Source: Humulus lupulus
Lineage: Eukaryota > Streptophyta > Magnoliopsida > Rosales > Cannabaceae
DNA: 64,000 nucleotides
Direction: 5' to 3'
NCBI RefSeq assembly: GCF_963169125.1
Contig: NC_084795.1
Coordinates: forward strand, 145,737,766-145,801,765
Under the pieces are notes generated by a model, which worked only from the letters and a program-made list of their open reading frames with translations, was not told the origin of the DNA and did no database searches. Position numbers and translations under genes: made by a program. Of this stretch, positions 12,027 through 23,470 are shown piece after piece (the first letter of the stretch is position 1; each line of letters begins with the position of its first letter).

Positions 12027-13530
12027 TGTTAGGATTTATGCCCTAAAAGCATGTAATGGAATTTTATTGATTTAAATAAAAGTTCAATTTTATTATATTT
12101 GAATGTTATAATTATTGTTTGAATAATTTATATGAATATCAATAAATTTTCATATTCATTTATGATGATGTGATCTTGTATTTGTACAAGAGAATTAAGA
12201 TCATATACAATGAATAAAAAAGTTAGTAACATATTAAAGTAAGGAATCTTTAATGAATGGTTACTAGTACTGTTTACTAAGCATATGAGATGCAAGTAAT
12301 CTAGAATCAGATTACTGATGTGGATAAACATCTTGGTAAAGGTACTGTATATAATAGAGATTATATGTGACATGACCGATATGAATTAACTATCTTAATA
12401 AACTTACAGTTTGCTATAAAGATTTAATTCTTATCATAATAGATGATCATTTGTTGATCAGTCTAAATCCTGAGTATTCATGAACTCATGTTTGTGCTTA
12501 TCAGATCTTTTGATTCTATCGTTAAGGTCTCTTAATATAATGAGGCTAGTGACTTTTATTTGGGGATTCAATATCATGAATGGCTAGGAACATGATTTAC
12601 AATAATGGAATTCATACTTTCCTAACAGATCAAATATTGGTTTCATTAAGGGTTAATTCTGGAACTGAATAGTTATTAATCTCAAATCTATAATTTAATT
12701 ATAGATTAATTATTCGCTAGTGAATTAATGGTACTTAAGGATCAAGAGGTAATTAGAAGGGTAAAACAGTAATTTTGACCAACTTTAATTAACGAACCAA
12801 TAAATGGAGGACAAAACTACATTTATTGATTATATCAATGGACTACAAGAGAAAACTTTGTAAATATAATTCTATAAATACTTAGAGTGAAATTCCATAT
12901 CTATAGTGGAGTAATCATGGAATTAATAAATAATATTATTAGATTAAAGATTTTAATTAATAATCTGGTTTATTGGAGCTTTGTATTATTGCTCCTCGTC
13001 CCCAAGTCACCTCTGTCCTACACTATCAAGGGTAAGGAAGATTTGTAGAGAGAATGACTAAATTTCAAAGAAATTAATTTTTCTCTACAAGGAAATAATT
13101 ATGTGATAATTATGGGAAATTGATTAATTGTGAATTAATTCATTATTTAACCATATAATTTTTATTCTGAAAAAATTTATGTTAAAATAAAGAGTAATCA
13201 TGTTTGGATTAATATAGAGAGAATTTAATTATTATCTTATTATAAGATATTTATTTATTAAAACTGATATTTTAAGATAAAGTTAATTTTGAATTAACTG
13301 ATATTTATTTTGGGATAAATATATTATCTTAAATATTAATTGAACAAACAAGTGAGAAAATCAGGGAGAGCCACTAAGTAGCTCATGCCACTCACTCACC
13401 TGCACAATGAGTGGTGCCTAACTCAGGGACATTTCTATCCTTGGGATTTGAATTTTGAATTTCAAAACAATTTATTTAATTAATTATATTTAATTATTCT
13501 TTTTAAATATGATTTAATTATATCTAATCT
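12027..13530 (+). mobile_element. Truncated LTR, 5' part
   Basis: Starts TGTTAGGATTTATGCCCTAAAAGCATG, directly inside the gag of Tat-A. This start resembles the minus-strand start of the 26623-28842 solo LTR (TGTTGGAAATGTGCCCTGAAAGCAT), so they belong to related families. A similar 'stress-phrase' block (short inverted words, cactcactcacctgcacaatgagtggtg) lies at about the same depth in both. It breaks off near 13530, where gypsy LTR pieces begin, so perhaps 700 bp of its 3' end is missing. No second TSD copy found. Confidence 0.65.
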
Positions 13531-13840
13531 GAAAGCTCGGCCTAAGGGAGCTGGGGCCGACATCAAGCGTGCGGAACATAGCTCGGCCTAAAAGAGTCAG
13601 GGTTGACCATAAGATCTGAGAGCTTGGCCTAAGAGAGTTGGATCTGAACGTCACCTAAATAATCAAAAAGTTTGTTTGAGATCCCTCAGTCGTGGTGGTC
13701 GAGCAGCTGCAAATGTACACGCCACCCCTAAAATTCTCCAACTCATGGCTGGTCTAGCTTTCCGCCCTTACCTGCACCACATAGCACCTGTGAGCTAAGG
13801 CTCAGCAAGAAAACTTAAATCAACAGATTCAAAGAAGCAA
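13531..13840. repeat. Rearranged Tekay-type LTR fragments
   Basis: At 13535-13650 the phrase 'ctcggcctaa' occurs three times, matching the 35720-35780 part of the Tekay-C LTR in plus orientation. At 13690-13820 a second piece matches Tekay LTRs in minus orientation (gtggtcgagcagctgca through cacctgtgagc), as at 15110-15220 and 51040-51160. The pieces point in different directions, so this is a scrambled junction, not one LTR. Confidence 0.6.
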
Positions 13841-14445
13841 CAATATATAAACAACAAACTTAGCAGTAGAAATCTTCTCAAACAAACACATAATCCAATG
13901 AATAGTGGTTCGCCCCCAAAACAGCAATAACCTACGTCCACTTTAATACTCTTATTTATGTAGAAATCCCGAACCCCCGATCAAATGAATAAGATCCAAC
14001 GAGTTTCATGAATTTGAGAGGATACAAAGTTTGTGTATCAAAGCACTTAAAATTAGTAAATTCTCTAGAGGTTAAAGAAATACAGCGTAAGCCATAATGA
14101 TTCACTAAGACCTCTATTTATAGGCTTAGGAATATACATAAATGGGTCATGGGCCTTACACGATTTACGTAATAAATGTTTATAAAATTATACAAGATAA
14201 CTAAATATCTAGTTTAACTAACTTTGAGCATTCTTTGAGTATTATCCGACCAAATCTAGTCGTATGTGTATCGACCAGCCTGGTGAGCAATTACTTGAAG
14301 TGCTTCTAAGTAAGTCTGACAAAACAACTGTCCTTGCTTCCTGGTCGCGGGTCGACAAGATGCCTGCTGACTAAGTATATTTGAACAGCCACGTGTCTGG
14401 ATTCCTCTGCCACATCATCAGGCTAGTTTTTGGGTGAAACATATT
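13841..14445 (-). repeat. LTR fragment with TATA box, Tat-like
   Basis: On the minus strand it holds CCTATAAATAGAGG near 14121-14108, a good TATA box with the usual LTR spacing to a leader ending in 'gcgaaccactattcattgg' around 13900. Words such as 'gaccag' and 'ggtcg' recur as in Tat-A and Tat-B. It could be what remains of the Tat-A 5' LTR, but the joining gag sequence is missing. Confidence 0.5.
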
Positions 14446-14810
14446 TATTTAATTTTATTGTACTTATATATCATTAAATTTATAAAATAAAATTCTAGAA
14501 ATATTAATATTAACTACAATATTTTTTTGATATTTTACTTAATAAACTGTGAATATATCATATTTTTAATATTATTGATACTATTTAGGATATTATTTTC
14601 TTTTCGTATCAAAATTATAATAATATAAAATTAAATTGATTGATCATTTCATTTTATTATGAATTGTTTTCTTTTTGTTTTGTTAATATAAATGGATACG
14701 GGTAACTATGGTTATTCCTCATTATTTATTGGTTAATACTTGCACTGTACTCGACAGTTATGAGGCAGGTTTAGTTATATAATTAATCTACAGAGATGGG
14801 GGATGATAAT
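14446..14810. other. AT-rich intervening DNA, nothing recognised
   Basis: Very AT-rich, without a credible reading frame or TE end. It continues at 19308 once the solo LTR and one TSD copy are removed, so it is the older target DNA. Confidence 0.5.
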
Positions 14811-15289
14811 TGTAACGTCCTGGATAGCCAAGACCATTACACTGTGTGTTGATAAAAGTGCAAGACTTGCTAATCAAGTCATTTAATCAAAACGTGTTAC
14901 CAAATCTATAGTTGAACTAGGGTTAAAAGGTTTTGGTCTCAAAAGCTGCATTCCTTATAAGTAAACATTTTCTTCTTACACGGGATCCCAAAAGTAATAA
15001 GTTAAAAACTTCTTACAAAAGATTCAAGATTTAAATACAGCGATTAGCCACTCTAAGGCAAAACAGACAGTTAAGCATTTCTCGTCTTGTTCCACTCCTC
15101 GACCGTGGCGGCCGAACAACTGACTATGTACATTCAGCCCTGCAACTCTCCACCTCAAGGTTGGTCCAACTTGCCTTTGCCTTTACCTGCACCACGTAGC
15201 ACCCGTGAGCCAAGGCCTAGCAAGAAAACACAATAACAGAGCATAATCATTCAACAAACAAATATATATCTCATACTGCATAAGCATGT

Positions 15290-17387
15290 GTTGAAGGTGA
15301 GAACTCGTCAACGAAGTTAAGTTGGAAAAATTATCAAATTAAGATCACTAATCGGAAAGCTGTAAAAACTTGAACAATAACCCAAGAACTAGGATAGAAC
15401 AATAATGGAGAATTCAGTCTTTCATTCACACTCAAAACCTCTGCTACAGTAAAATTTCCAACCCCCTTTCAGGTGGTCTTAGAGTTCATTTTATAGTAGG
15501 CTCTAATGGCCTTAGGTACATAGTGGTCCAGGGGACCAAGTGGTACATACGTACTGTGTCAGGGGAGTGGCTTCAGAGGTCGTGGTTGTACAACCTGTAC
15601 AGGAGCAGGTGTTAGGAGGATGTCTCCACTACTTGTCTGTACCCATGTCTGATGCGTGGTGGCAGGCGTAGTGGTGTAGGAGGTAGTGGTGTCGGCTCTG
15701 ACCTATGGCCGTAGACGTACGGACCATGATCCTTACCCCAGCAATCTCACTGGCACTGGTATCCGTACTTAGTACTTGGTCGTACAAATATGTCTCATTC
15801 GACTCGTACTGGATCTCCTAAGCATAGGGATCTCGAGGTGTAAGGAATGGGACCCTTGGTGTGAGGTGGAGATCTTGGGTCCTTGGTATGGGGTATCCGA
15901 AACCTCCTGAGGTCACTCACGAGTCCGAGCGATAGGCATGTGGCCCTGGAAGATGTCTAAGGATGCGTGGCGAGACGCTCTCCTTGCGACCCCCTTGAGG
16001 GCGTGGCTCCTTAGCTATTCACAAGGTCGAGTGCATTGTGGATGTGGCCCTCATGAGGCCAGGGGCGCCGAGACTCGCGAGGCCACTTGGGAGGCGTGGC
16101 CTAGGCATCTCGCGAGGCCACTTGTGTGGCGTGGCCGAGACCTCTTGCGAGGCCACTTGAGGGGTGTGGCCTAGGCATCTCGCGAGGCCACTTGGGAGGC
16201 GTGGCCTAGGCATCTCGCGAGGCCGCTTGGGTGGCGTGGCCGAGACCTCTTGCGAGGCCACTTGAGGGGTGTGGCCTAGGCATCTCGCGAGGCCCTTTGG
16301 GAGGCATGGTCTAGGCATCTCGCGAGGCCACTTGGGTGGCGTGGCCTAGACATCTTGCGAGGCCACTTGAGAGGTGTGGCCTAGGCATCTCGCGAGGCCA
16401 CTTGGGTGGCGTGGCCTAGACATCTCGCGAGGCCACTTGGGTGGCGTGGCCTAGACATCTTGCGAGGACACTTGAGAGGTGTGGCCTAGGCATCTCACGA
16501 GGCCACTTGGGAGGCGTGGTCTAGGCATCTCGCGAGGCCACTTGGGTGGCGTGGCCGAGACATCTTGCGAGGCCACTTGGGAGGTGTGGTCTAGGCATCT
16601 CGCGAGGCCACTTGGGTGGCGTGGCCTAGACATCTCGCGAGGCCACTTGGGTGGCGTGGCCTAGGCATCTCGCGAGGCCACTTGGGTGGCGTGGCTGAGA
16701 CCTCTTGCGAGGCCACTTGAGGGGTGTGGCCTAGGCATCTCGCGAGGCCCTTTGGGAGGCGTGGTCTAGGCATCTCGCGAGGCCACTTGGGTGGCGTGGC
16801 CTAGACATCTCGCGAGGCCACTTGAGAGGTGTCGTGACCTAGACATCTCGTGAGGCCACTTGGGTGGCGTGGCCGAGACCTCTTGCGAGGCCACTTGAGG
16901 GGTGTGGCCTAGGCATCTCGCGAGGCCCTTTGGGAGGCGTGGTCTAGGCATCTCGCGAGGCCACTTGGGTGGCGTGGCCTAGACATCTCGCGAGGCCACT
17001 TGAGAGGTGTGGCCTAGGCATCTCGCGAGGCCACTTGGGAGGCGTGGTCTAGGCATCTTGCGAGGCCACTTGGGTGGCGCGGCTTAGACATCTTGCGAGG
17101 CCCTTTAGGCGGTATGGGCTGGCGAGGCCAAGCGAGGCCATGGGGCTGAGGGCATAGGCGAGGCCGTGGGGCAAGGTCGTGGGGCCGAGTGCGTGGGCGA
17201 GATGGGTCTCGCGAGGCTACTGAGCCTTGGCACTTATGCCTTACCAACGTGGGCCACTTGGCATCGACTCCACGAGAACCGAACCCAGACTTGTGTTGTG
17301 ATGGCGCGATGGCTTCCCGAGACGACGGTGGCCTAGGGGCCTTGCCTCGGCCTCATACTTTCTATTGATGAGATTATGAGCATCAAG
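15290..17387. mobile_element. Probable insertion within the solo LTR
   Basis: The direct repeat agcatgt at 15283-15289 and 17388-17394 flanks a stretch absent from the related LTR at 50747-53256. The inside has promoter-like sequence near 15490 (minus strand CTATAAAATGAAC), GC-rich DNA and the 35-bp minisatellite. The ends do not show clean TG/CA, so this may be an old LTR with eroded ends or a different kind of insertion. Boundaries uncertain. Confidence 0.4.
16068..17108. repeat. GC-rich 35-bp minisatellite, about 30 copies
   Basis: The unit is built of catctcgcgaggccacttg and ggtggcgtggcctagg. Variants (ggaggcgtgg, gaggggtgtgg, gcctcttgcgagg) recur in a partly regular order, hinting at higher-order units of two to three repeats. 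Because 35 is not a multiple of three, the repeat runs through all frames and gives spurious open frames on both strands. CpG-rich in an otherwise AT-rich region. Confidence 0.93.
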
Positions 17388-17984
17388 AGCATGTACTCAA
17401 CAGTTTAAGCATTCATGTTAATCAAGTATTCAGCATACCAAGTATATCATTCCATATCAACAATCAATCCACACATGATAACCAGGGTTAACGCCCTTAG
17501 GCCGCACCCTCTATTTATCCCACTAACTCCGGCCCGCTTAAACCGAGCTCAGTGAATATTAAGTTGTCCTCGGCTACCAGTGGTCGAGCCTCACCCTATG
17601 CTCAAGTTTTTTTTACGGCACCCTTAGGCTGTTTATCACATGTCCCATGGCCTAGTACCATATATGACATCATATAGATATAGGGAGCTCTTAGTCCCAT
17701 CACAAACATATAACCGGGTGCAGTTTTCTTACCTTTAGATTCGCTAGCTTTGTTCACTTTGATCCTCGAGCACGATCCCTCTTGAGGCCTAGTGTACACC
17801 TAGTCACAGCCATAGATCAGAATCATCACCAAACCTCAAGTCCAAAACCTAGCCTCGGGACCAATCCCAAGCCCTCAGGAAGCCCTAATTCCACCAAACG
17901 GGGTGGTGGAATCAAACCCCGAACCCCCAGGCAAAAACCCTTGAAAATAACCCAAAAACCCATTTCTGGAAACAGGGTAGCGCT

Positions 17985-18092
17985 ACAGCGCTCTTTGGAG
18001 GGCGCTACAGCGCTACAAACAGAACATAAAAACATCCCATAACACTCAGCCTAGCGCTACAACGCCCAGTGACTAGCACTGTAGCGCTAGTC
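17985..18092. repeat. Cluster of AGCGCT palindromes in the LTR
   Basis: The word AGCGCTAC, or its complement GTAGCGCT, occurs repeatedly within about 100 bp, separated by short spacers. Equivalent GC-rich palindromic clusters (CGCGGC, GCGGC words) lie at the same place in Tekay-D (33725-33860) and the 50747 solo LTR (52120-52260). A role in regulation is conceivable but unsupported. Confidence 0.6.
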
Positions 18093-19307
18093 ACAGCACA
18101 ACAACTCCTGCATTTTTCCTCCTTCGATTTTCCCCGAGCCAAACCTTACCAAAACTCTTTCAAACTTCAACCAAACATAAAAAAAAGCCTACCAACATCC
18201 TCCACTCATCCCAAACATCCCAACCACACATAATTCAATCACATACACCCCTAATCAAAGAATTCACCATAGCTGGACCTAAAACTCAGAAACTCAGCAA
18301 AACCACAGAAATCACAAAGCATAAAACTGAAGTTCCTTCCCTCTGATGGATGAGCTTAGCCTAGGTTAACCTCCTCACTAGCTTGGCCTTCACCTCCTCA
18401 AAGCTCAGCTTCAACTTCCCTTAAATTCCCCACCAAAACTCAGCTCAAATTCCACAACAATACCAAGAACTAGAAACTGAAAAAAAAAAAACTACCCTGA
18501 ACCTTACCTCAAATGGATGGATTGCTCTGCCAATTCCTCAAACCAGAACAGGGATCCTAGCATCAAGCTCTTGCCCAAACTCTTCCTGAGTTTTTGCCCC
18601 AAAAGACCTCAAGAGATGGTGAAGAAGAGCTTAAACCGAGTGAGAGCAAAAAGACTTCCAATTCTCTTTTTCCTTCTCTTCTTCTTTTCTTTCCTTCAGA
18701 ATTCCAGCCCTTTCTACACAGCCCACTAAGTATAAAGCCTAATGACATTTATCCTTTATAAGCCAAATGACCATACCCTCCCATAATTCTTAAGCCTTCT
18801 AATCCACCTAGGGGCATTTTGGTCATTTCACCCAATTTCCGCTAATTCCTCGAGTGTCTCTAATATTTACCGCTTACTTCCCGACACCTAACTAACCACC
18901 AATTGTATTCCTCAATGTCAAAATAGACTCCAATATATTCTCTAAATTCCCAAAAATACCCCCAGGCTCGCCCCGAGCCGGGTATAAATCCCTATCGTGA
19001 CTTTTCGCTAAACTGCTCACTGGGATCGTCTCAAGTCACATATTACAAATATATCCACATAATAATGTGGTCTCGGCAGTTTATCACATTTATATACAGT
19101 TATGCCCTCAACGGGCCAAAATTACGATTATGCCCTTCTAACCTAATCAGGGCCTACATGCATACTAATACACATAGTCATGCATCACAAATATTCAAAT
19201 AATCATATATCATGCGTTTAATCATTAAATCACATATAATCCAATTATGCCCTCCCTACACACTAATCAAGGCCCTTAAGCCTTATTTGTAAATTTGGGT
19301 TGTTACA

Positions 19308-22190
19308 ATAATTGAAAATTTTCCCCGATCCACACCATTGTCATTCCTAGTGGAAGAGTTGAAGAAATTGTAAAGTGATATTAATTAGTTTTTTTAATAT
19401 GTGGGGCCCTCCCCACCCACAATCTATCCCACCCCATTTAATGCGGGGCAAAACCTGACATGTCCTATTTATTTCCACGTTGATAGGTGATTCACCCAAA
19501 ATTGGCATGTTTTAAATATGTAAATCACAAGCGCACGAATTGTATATATAGTATAGAATTCGTGTAAGCAAGGATGTCAAATCCAAAGGAGTTGTCTAAC
19601 ATAAAAAAAAGAAACTATTTTAAACCAAAATTAAATAAATTCTAACCTAGCTCCAAAGATTGATAAGATATAATGTCAAGAAAATAAAATAAAAGATTGA
19701 TGATAAATATATTTAAGTGAATAAAACTAAACCAATTACGAATTGCAAATAAGTTGTAAAAGAAGGACTATTAAGATACTAGAATCCACAAAATGTAAGT
19801 TTAATAATATTTATTAGTATATTGATTCTCAAGTTTAAGTGATAGTGAAAATAAATCAAACTATCATTTTTCAAATAGATTTATAATTTAAGCACAAATT
19901 ATTTCTAAAAAGATAAGATTTTTTCTTCACTTTTTAGAAAATATATAATTTCAAAGTATTTAATGTGAATCAACATAATGATACAACAAAAAAATCAAAT
20001 AACATTATTTATAAGGCAAAACATAATATTTGTTCTAAACATTGGATGTGTATAATTTAATGACACATCGTAGTCAAAGAATATTATGTTTTGCAAAATG
20101 AAGAACAAAGTGTAATATTATTTAACAATCCAAAATACAAGATATTAAAGATGAAAGACATATATGAAGAATAAAATCCATTAACTTTGTTGCATTACAA
20201 GGGAGATCAACATACAACAATAAATACTATCTAGTTACAAGTTTCTTTATCATGATCTTAATAATCTTATGAAAAAAATTAGAAGCACATAACTAAAATC
20301 CAAAATATATTACAAAAGAAACACATACTTGACACAAAATGGTATTCCAAAAGGAAGAGAGAAACTATAGAGAGAAAGTGTAGAAAAGATGATAGTAACC
20401 CAAAAATTAAGCACCCTCAAATGCTCTTGAAACTACCTATTTATAGCCAAAATAAAGTGTTTAAAATAATCAATTTAAATTAATTAAACTGATTAAATGA
20501 AAAATAATATGGCTTGTAAAGGTAAATTTTATGGTGTAATGATGAATTTTGTAGTAAAATATGTAGAGAAGTTGGGTAAAAATGACATTTTTGGACATTA
20601 TGGGACAATGGGTCAATGAGACAATTGTGGGCTCAAGAGAAAATGGTGTAGGCAGCTAATTGTGGGTTTAGGCGGCTGGGCCGTGGGCCTAGGACGCTGG
20701 TGGGCTCGGATGGAGCAGATGGTTCATGGAGCTGAGAGGCAGGGAGCATCAGGCGTGGGCCTTGGGGCTGGCTGGTGGCTTGCAGGCCTGTGGAAAGGAG
20801 AAGTTGGGTGTGGGCCTTGAGGCAGGCGGGCCTCGAGAAAATGTTGGACTTCTTTTAAAAAAAAAATATCATACTTTGCTTCATTTCTTCTAGCTTTACT
20901 TCTTTTCCTTTCCTTCATTTGAATCAACCAAACATATAATTTTAATTTCTATAAAATATTATAAATTAAATAATAATAAAATATTTCCTTATTAAAATTA
21001 CATCACATTAAATGAATAAAAATATTACTTAAAATTTAATTTACTTTAACATTTAACTTCAATTAGAAGACATTTTTTTTTACCTTTAATCAAACAACAA
21101 CAATTTAAATAATTAAACTACGATAGTCTACAACAAAATAACTATAAAAACACATGAAATTCTATAAAAATAAAACAAACCTAATAAATTCAAAATGACT
21201 AAAAAACTTAAACAAATTAATTAAAAACTCAATAACTAAGCAATAATTAACTTACAAAATGTGATAAAATAACTTTATTTTGTAGAGTTATTAATGGGAT
21301 AGATTTATATTACTCTTTATTCTTAGTTTTTTTTTAAAGTTTTATTATTATTATTTTTAGATCTTTTTATGTGTGGTTGTTGTATTTTTCAGGTTGTTAT
21401 ATGATAAATGGATATTTAAAAAATATTTCAAAATTTATTTGAAATATTATCTTCAATCAAGAGAAAAATATTATCTATTTGAAATAAATGGAAGATATTT
21501 ATTTGAATTGATTGGAGAAAATTAAGGAGAATTTAAACTTAATTTGTTGGAGAAATCTTAGCTATTTTGAATCTAAGACATTTTTGGTATTTTGACCATA
21601 TCTACCTACTCACATATCCGATTTACTTGTTCTTGATGGCGTTGTAAGGCTTATTAAAAGTCCCACAAAGCTTGTTTCACAAAAAAGTGTCAAATCTAGA
21701 CGTTTACTTGGTGATATTTGACCTACAAAATTATGCATCCTAGAGATACGGATTTTAAAATTCAAATGAACATACTTTGGATAATCATCAAGTGAGAAAT
21801 GGAACATCTAGAAAAAAAATTTCACAACCTTAACACTATAAAAAAGAATGCTTTAGATTATTTTAGGGACTTCTTGACTTCTTTTCTATTCTATTCTATT
21901 CTCTTTCTCTTTCTATGAGTTCTAATATGTTGTTTATAGTTTCTTTTGTGATTATGAACTAAACATATTTTCTAGAGTCTTGATAGAACTATTTTAAATT
22001 ATTCAATTAAAGTTTTGATATTACTCCCATGAATTTTCTCTAATTTGTTCATGCATTCTTTTGTTTAATGCTTGATCACCATTGAATTGAATTGAGATTT
22101 AAGATTTTACACTTGAGAGAGGTAATCTTAAAGGAAAACTTGATGCTTTATGCATCATAAGACACCTTATTTTTTTTTGGGTATTCCAAC
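19308..22190. repeat. AT-rich repeat DNA, not assigned
   Basis: 19308-19500 continues the target of the solo LTR. From about 19520 a phrase (cacaagcgcacgaattgt) resembles a block I have seen in plant LTR elements. Near 20440 'ctacctatttatagcc' reads as a TATA box on the minus strand. At 20640-20830 a GC-rich 'gggctggg/tgggcc' patch occurs. 21290-22190 has an LTR-like look (tandem 'ctatt', then 'ctctttctctttctatgag'). I could not find paired ends, TSDs or pol domains, so no element is called. The short open frames show no recognisable product. Confidence 0.45.
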
Positions 22191-22610
22191 TTTAAAATGA
22201 CAAAAGTATGACATTTTTGAATAATTGGACAAGATTTCCCTTTCTTGTTCTCTCTCTCCTTCTCGTACAACTTCCCTCTCCAACTCTCTTAATCTCTCGC
22301 CCTTTCTCTATAACCACAACACCACCACCACCATCTCCCTAGTCCCCACGGCACCAGAGCACACCACCTCTCCACGCTGTCACTGCCATTAACATCTCCA
22401 CCACCATTGAAGCCCCACCTCCAACCACCATTAAAGCTCTTTCATCATTTTTTTTAAAATTTTAATGATGATAAATTTCATCCAAAGCTTAAATCAAAAG
22501 GAAAGATTCACCTAAGACACCAATTTATTGATTTTGAACACTTATGTACAATATTTTTTGGTTTATCTTTTCAAATATAAAACTTTAAAAAATTTCAAAA
22601 AAATGATTTC
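22191..22610. other. CT-rich and ACC-rich stretch
   Basis: A pyrimidine-rich run (22237-22315) is followed by ACCACC-rich sequence to 22445. This looks like the 5' UTR and start of a plant gene, or a captured gene fragment, but no frame gives a recognisable protein. AT-rich DNA then leads to the fold-back element. Confidence 0.35.
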
Positions 22611-23470
22611 TAACGATGCATTAACGATGCATTTGCGATGGAGCCTTTAAAACATGGTTTTTAGGCCATAACGATTCTTAACGATGCAATAACGATGTTT
22701 TGCGATGGTGATTTCCTAATGTTGCATTAACGATGCATTTGCGATGGTTGCTTGAAAACATTGTTTTTACGCCAAAACAATTATTAACGATGCGATAACG
22801 ATTCGTTTGCGATTGTGGTTTCCTAACGATGCAATAACAATACATTAACGATGTGTTTGTGACGATGGCTTGAAAACATGGTTTTTAGGCCAAAATGATG
22901 CTCAACAATGCGATAATATTGCGTTTGCAATGGTGGCTTCCTAGTGATGCATTAACAATGCATTTGCGATGGTGGCTAGAAACATGTTCTTATGCCAAAC
23001 GATGTCTAACGATGCCATAACTATGCATTTGCATTGGTGCTTTGAAAACATGGTTTTTAGGCCAAAATTATTCTTAACGATACATTAACGATTCGATAAC
23101 GATGCATGTGCGATGGTGGCTCCTAACGATGCGTTTGTGATCATTTTAGCCTAAAAATCACATTTTCAAGGCACATCGCAAATGAATCGTTATACATCAT
23201 TTGGAATAAGAACGTGTTTCAAGCCACCATTGCAAACACATCGTTAATGCATCGTTAGGAAGCCATCGTGGCAAATGCATCGTTATTGCATCATTTTTGC
23301 CTAAAAATCATGTTTTTAAGCCACCACTGCAAACACATCATTATTGCATCGTTGATGCATCATTAGGAAGCCATAATCACAAACACATCTTTATCGCATC
23401 GTGAATGCATTGTTTTGGCCTAAAAACCATGTTTTAAGGCCCCATCCCAATTTCATCATTAATGCATCAT
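22611..23470. mobile_element. Fold-back element with facing tandem repeats
   Basis: The left arm (22611 to about 23140) is made of imperfect units of 105-115 bp, each with taacgatgcattaacgatg-like and tgcgatggtggct-like words, then 'aaaacatggtttttaggcc'. From about 23145 the same words appear in reverse complement (gcctaaaaatcatg, gccaccattgcaaacacatcg, atgcatcgttagg) to 23470. The two outer ends align: both have the catggtttttaggcc word about 45 bp in. The arms are unequal, about five units against three. No transposase and no clear TSD. It lies exactly where the left part of Tat-B is missing. Confidence 0.75.

Larger units (their letters stand above)
14811..19307 (-). mobile_element. Tekay-type solo LTR, 4.5 kb, TSD ATAAT
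   Basis: ATAAT flanks it at 14806-14810 and 19308-19312. On the plus strand it begins TGTAACGTCC and ends GGTTGTTACA, the mirror of the Tekay-C LTR ends. Inside, the usual family blocks appear in minus order: a 'ccttacctgcaccac' block (15185), an 'accgagctcagtgaatattaag' block (17547) and a 'tgccctcaacgggccaaaatta' block (19105). It is much longer than the 1.8-2.5 kb of its relatives because 15290-17387 is extra, including a minisatellite. The internal region and second LTR are gone. Confidence 0.88.

Noticed and set aside
15938..17247. Open frames on both strands in the GC-rich repeat, encoding repeated Pro/Arg/Gly peptides
   Set aside because: They are by-products of a 35-bp repeat without stops that passes through all frames. 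No start context, no known domain, and they lie in an LTR.
17602..18042. Small frames in the Tekay solo LTR (65-86 aa)
   Set aside because: Not conserved in the related LTR at 50747-53256, no domain, no start context.
22611..23470. CRISPR-like array
   Set aside because: Repeats are imperfect, long and in both orientations, spacers are not unique, and the surroundings are plant DNA.
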